A stretch of DNA of 14,097 bases from Mailhella sp. (GTDB lineage Bacteria > Desulfobacterota > Desulfovibrionia > Desulfovibrionales > Desulfovibrionaceae), in assembly GCA_020024815.1 (NCBI GenBank), contig JAHHTE010000038.1, forward strand, positions 1-14,097. The letters are read 5' to 3'. This document shows positions 1 to 6,880 of the stretch, piece after piece; the stretch's first letter is position 1, and each line of letters begins with the position of its first letter. The notes under the pieces were generated by a model that searched no databases, was not told the DNA's origin, and saw only the letters and a list, made by a program, of their open reading frames with translations. A program made the translations under genes and the position numbers.

Positions 1-61
1 TTAATGAAATAATATTATTTAACAAATAAATTCTATATAACGGTTTGAAAATATTAAATAA

Positions 62-90
62 AAAAAGCCCCACAAAATGTAGGGCTTTTT
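62..90 (-). terminator. Rho-independent terminator of the first flagellin gene
   Basis: The arms AAAAAGCCC (62-70) and GGGCTTTTT (82-90) are perfectly complementary. Inside them ACA/TGT can pair around a small AAA loop, with one mismatch between the two helices. Read on the minus strand, the hairpin begins about 25 bases past the flagellin stop codon and is followed by a run of T residues. Because the arms carry A and T tracts at both ends it could work in both directions, but the minus-strand flagellin is the only gene visible that needs it. Confidence 0.88.
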
Positions 91-114
91 ATTTTCAATA
101 AAAAACTATTTCTA

Positions 115-1014
115 CTAACGGATAAGACCAAGAGCCATATTAGGTAATTGGTTAGCTTGTCCAAGCATAGAAGTAGCAGCGTTTGCTAAGATTTGGTTAC
201 GGATAAATTGAGTCATTTCCTTAGCAACGTCAATATCAGAAATACGAGATTCTGATGCTTGTAAGTTTTCAGCTTGAATGGTGAGGTTAGAAACAGTTGC
301 TTCTAAGCGGTTTTGTAAAGAACCAAGATCCGCACGAATATTATCTTTAGAAACAATTGCATTTCTAACAGCAACAAGTGATTTTTGTGCTGCTTCCTGA
401 GTAGAAATACTGAAACCACCTTCGGTTTGTGCTACTTTACCAGCAGAATTACCAAGTCCTAATGAAGAAGCAGTGGTACTATTAATTTTAATGTAATAGT
501 AGTCTTCTGCAGAGTCGTTAGCAGCCCCAAAGTGAACAAGCAATTTACCTGTTGAGGTCATTTTGCTACCGTCATGTTTGTCAGAACTTAAAGTACCGTC
601 AAGTAATTTAATACCGTTGAAGTCAGTAGCATTAGAAATACGAGTAATTTCTGATGCCATTTGTTGGTATTCAGAATCAATGATAGTACGTTGAACTGAG
701 TCATAAGTACCGGTTGCTGCTTGTTCAGCAAGTTCTTTCATACGAATAAGCTTTTCGTCGATGGTTTGTAATGCACCATCAGCTGTTTGAATGAGAGAAA
801 TGGCATCATTAGCATTACGAGTACCTTGATGTAATGCTGTAACATCAGAACGCATTAACTCACGAATTGCAAGACCAGCTGCGTCATCAGCTGCACGGTC
901 AATACGGAGACCAGAAGAAAGTTTGCGTGTTGAATCAGCAAGATTGCTGTAATGGGTTTGTAAGTTACGAGTTGTGTTGTAAGCCATTGGGTTGTTGTTA
1001 ATTACCAAAGACAT
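115..1014 (-). CDS. fliC: Flagellin, short D0-D1 type, Desulfovibrio-like
   Basis: This encodes the structural subunit of the flagellar filament, exported through the flagellar type III apparatus and polymerised outside the cell. The protein has 299 residues. The N-terminal D0/D1 region (1-140) holds the hallmark stretches KLSSGLRI (31-38), AADDAAGLAIRE (41-52), TADGALQTIDEKL (77-89) and DFNGIKLLDG (131-140). A short variable middle (about 141-200) follows, then the C-terminal D1/D0 helix with LQNRLEAT (233-240), ESRISDID (255-262) and a normal tip ending QANQLPNMALGLIR. It lacks the large D2/D3 domains of enteric flagellins. The start at 1014 is fixed by the family N-terminus and a very strong GGGAGGA Shine-Dalgarno 5 bases upstream. 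It is transcribed divergently from panB. Codon choice looks more optimised than in the second flagellin, which fits high expression. It is probably the major filament protein. Confidence 0.97.
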   Translation of the reverse strand: MSLVINNNPMAYNTTRNLQTHYSNLADSTRKLSSGLRIDRAADDAAGLAIRELMRSDVTALHQGTRNANDAISLIQTADGALQTIDEKLIRMKELAEQAATGTYDSVQRTIIDSEYQQMASEITRISNATDFNGIKLLDGTLSSDKHDGSKMTSTGKLLVHFGAANDSAEDYYYIKINSTTASSLGLGNSAGKVAQTEGGFSISTQEAAQKSLVAVRNAIVSKDNIRADLGSLQNRLEATVSNLTIQAENLQASESRISDIDVAKEMTQFIRNQILANAATSMLGQANQLPNMALGLIR

Positions 1015-1017
1015 AGT

Positions 1018-1025
1018 TCCTCCCT
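1018..1025 (-). promoter_or_regulatory. Strong GGA-containing ribosome binding site of the first flagellin
   Basis: On the minus strand the sequence AGGGAGGA ends 3 bases before the ATG. It is an almost perfect Shine-Dalgarno and also contains two GGA triplets, the core recognised by CsrA/RsmA. In other bacteria CsrA blocks flagellin translation by binding such a site over the Shine-Dalgarno. Regulation here is inferred; only the motif is seen. Confidence 0.7.
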
Positions 1026-1049
1026 GATTTATGTCAGCATAAATTTAGT

Positions 1050-1065
1050 ATCACATCCCTGTGAT
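1050..1065 (-). promoter_or_regulatory. Candidate CsrA-binding hairpin in the flagellin leader
   Basis: On the minus strand ATCACA-GGGA-TGTGAT forms a 6-bp stem with a GGGA tetraloop. The segment ACAGGGATGT matches the core of the known CsrA consensus (ACARGGAUGU) at every position, with the GGA in the loop as the best CsrA ligands have it. It lies about 35 bases upstream of the start codon. A second GGA-rich block, GGGGAGGA, abuts it at 1065-1072. A transcription start upstream of 1065 is required and has not been shown. Confidence 0.6.
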
Positions 1066-1070
1066 CCTCC

Positions 1071-1092
1071 CCTGACAATAATGCTTGTCAGG
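1071..1092. repeat. Inverted repeat upstream of the first flagellin
   Basis: CCTGACAA (1071-1078) and TTGTCAGG (1085-1092) are perfect 8-base arms around a 6-base loop. It could be an operator, an RNA hairpin, or both. One arm coincides with the candidate sigma-28 -10 element, in which case the hairpin would not be fully transcribed. Confidence 0.6.
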
Positions 1093-1112
1093 TTACTGTT
1101 AATTTTACTTTA
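1085..1112 (-). promoter_or_regulatory. Possible sigma-28 (FliA) promoter of the first flagellin
   Basis: On the minus strand TAAA (1109-1112) is followed after 16 bases by CCTGACAA (1085-1092). The enteric sigma-28 consensus is TAAA-N15-GCCGATAA, so the -35 matches well, the -10 matches 5 of 8 and the spacing is one base long. Flagellin genes are commonly sigma-28 dependent, which supports the reading. The match is imperfect, and no convincing sigma-54 GG/GC element was seen as an alternative. Confidence 0.35.
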
Positions 1113-1284
1113 GGAAAAAATGAAATATTTTATAAAATTTTTTAAGAAATGTTAATTAGTTATGATAATATAGTATGTTATGTATATATTATAAACTATA
1201 AAAATTTATTATTTATGGGGAATAGTATAGCATTGCAATTTTAGGAAACTTTGTTAAAGTTTTTTAATACAAAAGGAGTTTTAT

Positions 1285-2127
1285 ATGGCAAAAAAAACTA
1301 TATTAAATATTATGGAAGCAAAAAATAAAAAAAAACTTTCCATGATTACAGCTTATGATGTAACAAGTGCTAAAATTGCAGAACGAGCAGAAATAGATAT
1401 GATTTTAGTTGGTGATTCATTGGGTATGACTATGCAAGGAAACAATGATACAAATAGTGTAACCCTTGATGAAATGATATATCATATAAAGATAGTAGCA
1501 AAAAATGCTCCAAATACATTTATTGTAGCAGATATGCCTTTTATGAGTTATGAAATAAGTGTAGAACAAGCTTTAGAAAATGCAGGTCGTATATTTAGAG
1601 AAACAGGAGCAAGATCAGTTAAAATGGAAGGGGGAAAAAATATACTTCCACAGATAAAGGCTCTCACAAATGCAGGTATTCCTGTTATGGGGCATTTAGG
1701 ATTAACGCCTCAACGAGCAGCAATGCTTGGTGGTTTTAAAGCTCAAGCAAGAACAGCAAAAGGAGCAAAAGAACTTTTAGAAGAAGCTTTTTTATTACAA
1801 GAAGCAGGTTGTTTTGCTTTAGTGTTAGAAGCTGTTCCTTATAAGGTAGCAGAAGTTATTACAAAGCGGTTATCCATTCCAACTATTAGTTGTGGAGCAG
1901 GTAAATATTGTGATGGGCAAGTTTTAGTTTTTCATGATATGCTTGGGTTATCAGATTTTACACCACGTTTTGTTAAAGTTTATGCAAATTTAGCAGAACA
2001 AGCAACACAAGCAATTAAAACATATATTCAAGAAATTGAACAAGTTACATTTCCAGAAGAAAAACATAGTTTTACAATAGCTGATGAGGAATGGGAAAAA
2101 TTTATTAATACAATAGATAAAGAATAA
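1285..2127 (+). CDS. panB: 3-methyl-2-oxobutanoate hydroxymethyltransferase
   Basis: PanB makes ketopantoate from 2-oxoisovalerate and methylene-tetrahydrofolate, the first committed step of pantothenate and coenzyme A synthesis in the cytoplasm. The 280-residue product is close to the family's usual length and spans the whole TIM-barrel enzyme. The motifs ITAYD (21-25), VGDSLGM (42-48), VADMPF (81-86), KMEGG (113-117) and GHLGLTPQ (136-143) are present. The Mg-binding acids correspond to D44, D83 and E115, and the catalytic glutamate to E182 in LEAVP. The ATG at 1285 has an AAAGGAG Shine-Dalgarno at 1272-1278. The gene stands alone: neither panC nor panD is in the window, and priA follows after 146 AT-rich bases. 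No clear promoter could be chosen in the AT-rich upstream DNA. Confidence 0.97.
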   Translation: MAKKTILNIMEAKNKKKLSMITAYDVTSAKIAERAEIDMILVGDSLGMTMQGNNDTNSVTLDEMIYHIKIVAKNAPNTFIVADMPFMSYEISVEQALENAGRIFRETGARSVKMEGGKNILPQIKALTNAGIPVMGHLGLTPQRAAMLGGFKAQARTAKGAKELLEEAFLLQEAGCFALVLEAVPYKVAEVITKRLSIPTISCGAGKYCDGQVLVFHDMLGLSDFTPRFVKVYANLAEQATQAIKTYIQEIEQVTFPEEKHSFTIADEEWEKFINTIDKE

Positions 2128-2273
2128 TAAAAAAATACTATATTAAATGTAATAAAAATTATATAGTTATTAATGGATATTCTTAGGTTACTATTTAATT
2201 TACGAATAAAAGCGTAATTTATTGTAATTGAATTGTGTATATTAATTTTAAATTTATATGTAAAGTATAAAGA

Positions 2274-4631
2274 ATGTATTGTCAGATAGCGTTATTAAGT
2301 CCACCTTATACAACATTAACTTATGAAACACCTGAAATTTTTCCTGAAGATTTTTGGTCTCTTGGAATGCGGGTAGCTATTCCATTGGGTAATGGGGCAG
2401 TACGTATAGGGGTAATAACAGTATTAAATGTTATAAGGGACGGAGATTTTCAAATAAAAAAAATTGCATGGCCAATGGAAAATAAAAGTTTATTATCTTC
2501 CTTATATATGGAAATGATAGATCAATTGGCCAAAAAGCAATTTGTAAGTTTTGGACGTATCTTGGGCAATGTTTTACCTACAAATTTAAAAATAACAAAA
2601 GATATTCGATTACGCCGTTTTCTTGAAAATCAAAAACCTGAATTTTATAAAATTCGTGAAATACCAAGTCTTGCTAATGAAGTACAAAAACAATTAGCAG
2701 AAGATTTTATTCAAGGTAAAGCACAGATTTTGGAACTAGCAGAAGATACAAAGTTATCTGAAAAAATTTGCCTTTTAGTTGAAGCTCCATGGAATATACG
2801 TGCAAATGCTAAAAAGCAGCGAGAAATTTTAGATTTTTTAGCTGATAATGGGAGTGTAACAAGAAAGGTTTTTTCGCAAAAATTACAAGATCATCATGCT
2901 GCATTAACAACACTTATCCAAAATAAAATGGTTGGTATTGTTGCTCTTGAACAAGAAGAAAAATTAACAGAGGATTTTCTTCCTCCTCCAATGCCATTAT
3001 TTAAGTTAAATAGTAAACAGCATGAAATTTTTACAGCATTAAGTCCAAGCTTAGAACAAAAAAATAAAGAAAGTAAAACAGCTTTATTATTTGGAGTAAC
3101 AGGTAGTGGAAAAACAGCTTTGTATTTAGAATTAGCACGCAAAGCTATGCTTGAAAAAAAATCTGTTCTTTTGCTAGCTCCAGAAGTTGCCATAGCCTTA
3201 AAACTTAGACAAGATGCCATGAATAGGAATATGCCTGTAACATTATATCATGGTTATCAAAGTCCAAAACAAAAAGCAAAAATTTTTCGAGAATGTGCTG
3301 AACAAACAGAACCACGTCTTATTGTTGGAACACGGTCAGCACTATTTTTGCCTATATCAAATTTAGGACTAATTATTTTAGATGAAGAACATGATGATTC
3401 TTTTAAACAAGATGAAGGACTTTTATATCATGCAAAGGATATAGCATGGTATCGTATGCAAAAAGCAAATGGTCTTTTTTTAATGGGGTCTGCAACACCT
3501 GATATAAAAACATATTATGCGTCAGAACAAAATGCTTATCAGCGTTTTGAAATGCTTGATCGTATTGGAAATGCAGAATTGCCAGCAGTTGATTTAGTGG
3601 ATATTAGTCAAACATCACAAACAGTTGCACCTGAAACAATAAAAGCTCTAAAAGATTGTATTGATAAGGGTGAGCAAGCTATTATTATGTTAAATAGGCG
3701 TGGTTATGCTCCTATAATGTATTGTGTTGAGTGTAAAAAAACAGCTCGTTGTCCACATTGTGATATTTCTTTATCCTATCATAAAAAACGTGAAATTTTA
3801 TCATGCCATTATTGTGGGTATTTGCGACACGTGCCAAGTCCTTGCCCTGATTGTGGTAGTGTACATAGTATTCCTTTGGGAGATGGTACAGAACGCATTG
3901 AAGAGCAAATAAGTGAAATATTTCAAAATAGTAGTAAATTTCCACCTACTGTTCTTCGTTTGGATAAAGATAGCACAAGACGAGAAGGAAAAATGGAAGA
4001 AATTTTAAATGCTTTTGCGAACCAAGAAGCACAAATTCTTGTTGGAACACAAATGCTTTCTAAAGGACACCATTTTCCTAATGTAACACTTGTTATAATT
4101 GCTGATGCTGACCTTGGTATAAATTTTCCTGATTATAGAGCCCATGAAAGAACATTCCAATTAATAACTCAAGCAGCAGGTAGAGCAGGGCGAGGAGAAA
4201 AAAAAGGAAAGGTAATTATACAAACTCGTGATAAAAATAATTCTTTTTGGAAACATATTTTAAAAGGGAATTATTTAACCTTTTATGAAGAAGAAATTCT
4301 TTTAAGAAAAAAAAGATCTTATCCTCCTTTTACAAAATTAGCATTAATTCGTTGTTCTTATCCAAAAGATAATAAAAATGCTCAAAAAATTTGGGAAGAT
4401 TTTATTCGAGCTTTAAAGGCAAAAGCCAATGAATTAGGTATACGTGCAACAGGTTCTATTCCTGCACCAATTATTATGCTGCAAGGGCGTTTACGTTTTC
4501 AATGTTTTATAAAAGCCTCAAATTGGAACATTATACGTTCAATTTACGCAAGTACAATTCCAAAACAGAGTATATTACAAAATAATGATATACGTTTGCA
4601 TTTTGATTTAGATCCAGTTAATATGCTTTAA
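2274..4631 (+). CDS. priA: Primosomal protein N', replication restart helicase PriA
   Basis: PriA is a superfamily 2 3'-to-5' DNA helicase that recognises stalled forks and reloads the replisome. The product has 785 residues, slightly longer than the E. coli protein. The N-terminal DNA-binding domain covers about 1-110. A winged-helix-like region follows (roughly 180-230). The helicase core has Walker A GVTGSGKT (274-281), the PriA-type DEEH box (370-373) followed by DDSFKQ, and GSATP (405-409). Eight zinc-binding cysteines sit at 484, 487, 493, 496, 511, 514, 524 and 527. After them come GTQMLSKGHHF and QAAGRAGRG. The ATG at 2274 is the only possible start, since a stop codon in frame lies at 2268-2270. 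It has only a weak AAAG-type ribosome binding site, suggesting modest expression. The EamA transporter follows after 27 bases, probably in the same transcript. Confidence 0.97.
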   Translation: MYCQIALLSPPYTTLTYETPEIFPEDFWSLGMRVAIPLGNGAVRIGVITVLNVIRDGDFQIKKIAWPMENKSLLSSLYMEMIDQLAKKQFVSFGRILGNVLPTNLKITKDIRLRRFLENQKPEFYKIREIPSLANEVQKQLAEDFIQGKAQILELAEDTKLSEKICLLVEAPWNIRANAKKQREILDFLADNGSVTRKVFSQKLQDHHAALTTLIQNKMVGIVALEQEEKLTEDFLPPPMPLFKLNSKQHEIFTALSPSLEQKNKESKTALLFGVTGSGKTALYLELARKAMLEKKSVLLLAPEVAIALKLRQDAMNRNMPVTLYHGYQSPKQKAKIFRECAEQTEPRLIVGTRSALFLPISNLGLIILDEEHDDSFKQDEGLLYHAKDIAWYRMQKANGLFLMGSATPDIKTYYASEQNAYQRFEMLDRIGNAELPAVDLVDISQTSQTVAPETIKALKDCIDKGEQAIIMLNRRGYAPIMYCVECKKTARCPHCDISLSYHKKREILSCHYCGYLRHVPSPCPDCGSVHSIPLGDGTERIEEQISEIFQNSSKFPPTVLRLDKDSTRREGKMEEILNAFANQEAQILVGTQMLSKGHHFPNVTLVIIADADLGINFPDYRAHERTFQLITQAAGRAGRGEKKGKVIIQTRDKNNSFWKHILKGNYLTFYEEEILLRKKRSYPPFTKLALIRCSYPKDNKNAQKIWEDFIRALKAKANELGIRATGSIPAPIIMLQGRLRFQCFIKASNWNIIRSIYASTIPKQSILQNNDIRLHFDLDPVNML

Positions 4632-4658
4632 CTTTAAATCTATAAATAAAAGGCTACT

Positions 4659-5531
4659 ATGCAAAAAAAGATAAAAAATAACGGTGCATTTTTTGTTTTA
4701 CTTGGAGCGTTTTGTTTTAGTGGGTCTGGTACTATACAAGCTCTTGCTCCTCAAGAAGCAACACCATTTGTTTTAGGGGCTATACGCTTGTTAGTTGGAG
4801 GATTGTTTCTTTTCATTTGGTGTTTACTTAATAATATTTTACAATTTCCAAAAAATTGGCTTTGGAAAAATGTTCTTTTTTCTAGTTTTGCTCTTTGTGC
4901 TTTTCAAATGACATTTTTTCTTGGAGTAAAAGAGGCTGGCGTTGCTGTTGGAACAATTATTTCTATTGGCATGACTCCAATTACAGCTGCAATTTTTGGA
5001 TATTTATTTTATAAAGAAAAACCTCAAAAATCGTGGTATATTAGCACATTAATTGCTATTTGTGGACTTGTTTTATTAAATTTGCATGGTGTGCATAAAC
5101 CTAGTTTCTTAGGAATTTGTTTACCCATCCTAGCTGGTACTATTTACGCCTTTTATCTTTCACAAAGTAGGGAACTTGTAAAAGAAAATAGGCCAGAACT
5201 TGTTATGATGATTTTATTTCTTATTAGTTCCTTGTTTATGCTTCCCATATTTTTTATTTATCCTCTTTCATGGATTTTTTCTCAAAATGGTATTCTTGTT
5301 GCTCTTGGGTTAGGAATAATTACAACAGGTACTGCATATAGCCTTGTTATGGCTGGACTTAAAACTTGTGAAACGGCAAAAGCTGCAACTCTTAGTCTTG
5401 GTGAACCTCTTGGTGCTGCTTTATTGGGAATTTTTTTACTAAACGAACCAATTAATATTTTTACTATTATTGGAATTTGTGCTTTATTTTCAAGTGTTTT
5501 AATTCTTGTTTATTTTCCTGATAAAAAATAA
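4659..5531 (+). CDS. EamA/DMT-family inner-membrane transporter
   Basis: This is a 290-residue integral membrane protein of the drug/metabolite transporter superfamily. About ten hydrophobic segments form two tandem EamA repeats, roughly 10-140 and 150-285. Each repeat ends with a recognisable pattern: TPITAAIFGYLFYKE in the first and LGEPLGAALLGIFLLNE in the second, both typical of the family. Such proteins usually export amino acids, metabolites or drugs, but the substrate cannot be read from sequence. The ATG at 4659 is preceded by AAAAGG at 4648-4653. The short gap to priA suggests read-through transcription rather than a functional link. The gene is intact, with no terminator of its own visible before the pal leader. 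Confidence 0.92.
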   Translation: MQKKIKNNGAFFVLLGAFCFSGSGTIQALAPQEATPFVLGAIRLLVGGLFLFIWCLLNNILQFPKNWLWKNVLFSSFALCAFQMTFFLGVKEAGVAVGTIISIGMTPITAAIFGYLFYKEKPQKSWYISTLIAICGLVLLNLHGVHKPSFLGICLPILAGTIYAFYLSQSRELVKENRPELVMMILFLISSLFMLPIFFIYPLSWIFSQNGILVALGLGIITTGTAYSLVMAGLKTCETAKAATLSLGEPLGAALLGIFLLNEPINIFTIIGICALFSSVLILVYFPDKK

Positions 5532-5551
5532 TTTAAAAAAAAAGTAAAATT

Positions 5552-5566
5552 TTTGTTGACAACAAA
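5552..5566. promoter_or_regulatory. Perfect palindrome over a TTGACA hexamer upstream of pal
   Basis: TTTGTTG (5552-5558) and CAACAAA (5560-5566) form a perfect 15-base palindrome centred on A5559. The promoter-like hexamer TTGACA (5556-5561) is embedded in it. A -10 at 17 bases spacing would be the poor match TAAACA (5579-5584), so the promoter assignment is tentative. The palindrome is a candidate repressor operator about 85 bases upstream of the pal start. Confidence 0.45.
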
Positions 5567-5613
5567 TCTAATTATAGGTAAACAAACAACACAACGTTTT
5601 GATAAACACTTCT

Positions 5614-5626
5614 TGAACATTGTTCA
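5614..5626. repeat. Second palindrome in the pal leader
   Basis: TGAACA-T-TGTTCA is a perfect 13-base palindrome lying 21 bases before the pal ATG. It contains GAAC and GTTC half-sites as in some LexA boxes, but with 3 rather than 4 intervening bases, so no regulator is assigned. With a 1-base centre it makes a poor RNA hairpin and looks more like a DNA site. Confidence 0.4.
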
Positions 5627-5647
5627 GTTGGCGTTTAAGGAGAAGTT

Positions 5648-6109
5648 ATGAAGAGTTTAAAAGTTCTCGCTCTTTTGTTTATGGTAGTATTCGCTGCAGC
5701 TTGTTCTAAAACAGCTCCTGTTGAGCCAACACCAGAACAAGGTCCATCAGCTATCGATGTAGCAGCTCAAACTATTTCTGATGGCATTATTTATTTTGAT
5801 TTTGATAAATATGATATTAAAGACGAATATCGTGAAATTCTTAATCAAAAAGCAGCTATTATGCGTCAATTCCCAAGTATTCGCGTAAGAATTGAAGGTC
5901 ATACTGACGAACGTGGTACTCAAGAATACAACTTAGCTCTTGGTGAACGCCGTGCTAAAGCAGCTTATGAATACCTTGTACTTTTAGGTGTAAATCCTAA
6001 TCAATTAGAAATTATCAGCTACGGTAAAGAACAACCAGTAGTTGAAGGAACTGGCGAAAGCGTTTGGTCTGCAAACCGTCGTGATAACTTCCGTGTTATT
6101 GCTCGCTAG
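5648..6109 (+). CDS. pal: Peptidoglycan-associated lipoprotein Pal
   Basis: Pal is the outer-membrane lipoprotein of the Tol-Pal system, which tethers the outer membrane to peptidoglycan and helps constrict the envelope at division. The 153-residue precursor has a typical lipoprotein signal peptide: MKSLK, then a hydrophobic core and a lipobox ending AAAC, so C19 is the lipidated residue after cleavage. Ser at +2 fits outer-membrane sorting. A short Pro/Glu-rich linker precedes the OmpA-like peptidoglycan-binding domain (about 48-153). That domain contains YFDFDKYDI, IEGHTDERG and the conserved EYNLALGERRA. The ATG at 5648 has a strong AAGGAGA at 5637-5643. No tolA, tolB, tolQ or tolR gene is next to it in this window. 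The codons are GC-richer than in neighbouring genes, as expected for an abundant protein. A tRNA gene follows after 16 bases. Confidence 0.96.
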   Translation: MKSLKVLALLFMVVFAAACSKTAPVEPTPEQGPSAIDVAAQTISDGIIYFDFDKYDIKDEYREILNQKAAIMRQFPSIRVRIEGHTDERGTQEYNLALGERRAKAAYEYLVLLGVNPNQLEIISYGKEQPVVEGTGESVWSANRRDNFRVIAR

Positions 6110-6125
6110 AATATAAAATAAATTT

Positions 6126-6202
6126 CGGGACGTAGCGCAGCTTGGTAGCGCATCTGTTTTGGGAGCAGAGGGTCGCTGGTTCGAATCCAGTCGTCCCGAC
6201 CA
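6126..6202 (+). tRNA. tRNA-Pro, anticodon TGG
   Basis: This is a 77-nucleotide tRNA with the CCA end encoded (6200-6202). The acceptor arms CGGGACG (6126-6132) and CGTCCCG (6192-6198) pair fully, including the C1-G72 pair characteristic of bacterial tRNA-Pro. The anticodon stem TCTGT/GCAGA (one G-T pair) closes the loop TTTGGGA, which gives anticodon TGG. The T arm contains GGTTCGAATCC. The gene starts 16 bases after the pal stop and is followed by a strong terminator. It may be processed from the pal transcript. An AT-rich TATAAA at 6112-6117 is well placed for a private -10 but has no matching -35. Confidence 0.97.
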
Positions 6203-6215
6203 TCTGAAAAAAATT

Positions 6216-6244
6216 GGAAGTCAAATAGACTTCCTTTTTTTTTT
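6216..6244 (+). terminator. Rho-independent terminator after pal and tRNA-Pro
   Basis: GGAAGTC (6216-6222) and GACTTCC (6228-6234) form a perfect 7-bp stem with an AAATA loop, followed by ten T residues (6235-6244). It starts 13 bases after the tRNA CCA end and ends the pal/tRNA transcription unit. Confidence 0.92.
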
Positions 6245-6880
6245 ATCTATATTCTAAATACTAATTTGTTTATAATTATATAGCGTTGTAGTATATTTTT
6301 ATTTTTTATCTCTTTATCTTTTTAATTTCCTTTGTTCTCTTTATTTTTTCTCTTTTGAAAATTGTACCTTTTTTACTTATTCAATAAATTTTTATATTGG
6401 GCTACTTTTTTTTTATATCTGTCGCATTTCGTTTTACAATTAAAAAATTAATAAAATTTTTTTTATAGTAATATCTTTAGGAAAAATTTTTAATTATTCA
6501 TATTTTTGTATGTTGCTCCTTAGTAAGGATAATAAGATATATTATTACTAACCACTTGTATTGCTAGTACAAAACAAAAAATTATTTTGCGTAAAGATTT
6601 TTTATTTTCTGAGAGAGACACAATGGTTAAGGAAAGAATATTTACTGGTATTTGTTTTAATGAATTATGTTCTTTGAATATGTTTTATTATGTGGATTAG
6701 GGAAATCATTTTTCATTAGTTGTTACGTTATGAAAGTTAGGAATAACAACAGAGTAATTGTAAAAGAAAAAATTATGGGTATCTATGCCTTAATATTAAA
6801 AATAAGCCATAAGTATGCTTGTTTCTTTTTCTTTTCTGCTATATATTTTATTTATTATCAGTACGTGAAAGGATAGGTAA
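6245..6880. other. Long AT-rich stretch without a convincing gene
   Basis: About 640 bases between the tRNA terminator and the nucleotide-sugar gene. The segment around 6296-6356 is strikingly pyrimidine-rich on the plus strand. A 13-base palindrome TCCTTA-G-TAAGGA lies at 6517-6529, and TTGTA/TACAA arms occur near 6560. A 25-codon reading frame starts at the ATG at 6623 and a 69-codon hydrophobic one at 6667. The latter ends 4 bases before the next gene. Neither has a good ribosome binding site or recognisable similarity, so they are not called. The promoter of the downstream gene must lie somewhere here but could not be picked out. A decayed gene is possible; no remnant was recognised. Confidence 0.5.

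Noticed and set aside
1050..1065. ATCACA/TGTGAT arms considered as a CRP site
   Set aside because: A CRP site reads TGTGA-N6-TCACA; here the half-sites are in the opposite order with a 4-base gap. The RNA hairpin reading fits better.
2137..2167. ACTATAT/ATATAGT arms after panB considered as a terminator
   Set aside because: The 17-base loop, almost all A-T stem and lack of a T run make this indistinguishable from chance in AT-rich DNA.
2894..3220. A 108-codon antisense frame inside priA
   Set aside because: It lies wholly within the clear priA helicase domain, has no ribosome binding site and no recognisable motif; it is a shadow of the real gene.
6667..6876. A 69-codon hydrophobic reading frame ending 4 bases before the sugar gene
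   Set aside because: No ribosome binding site, no recognisable domain, and a composition dominated by AT-rich codons (Phe, Tyr, Ile, Lys) as expected by chance in this DNA. It is described only as part of the gene-free stretch.
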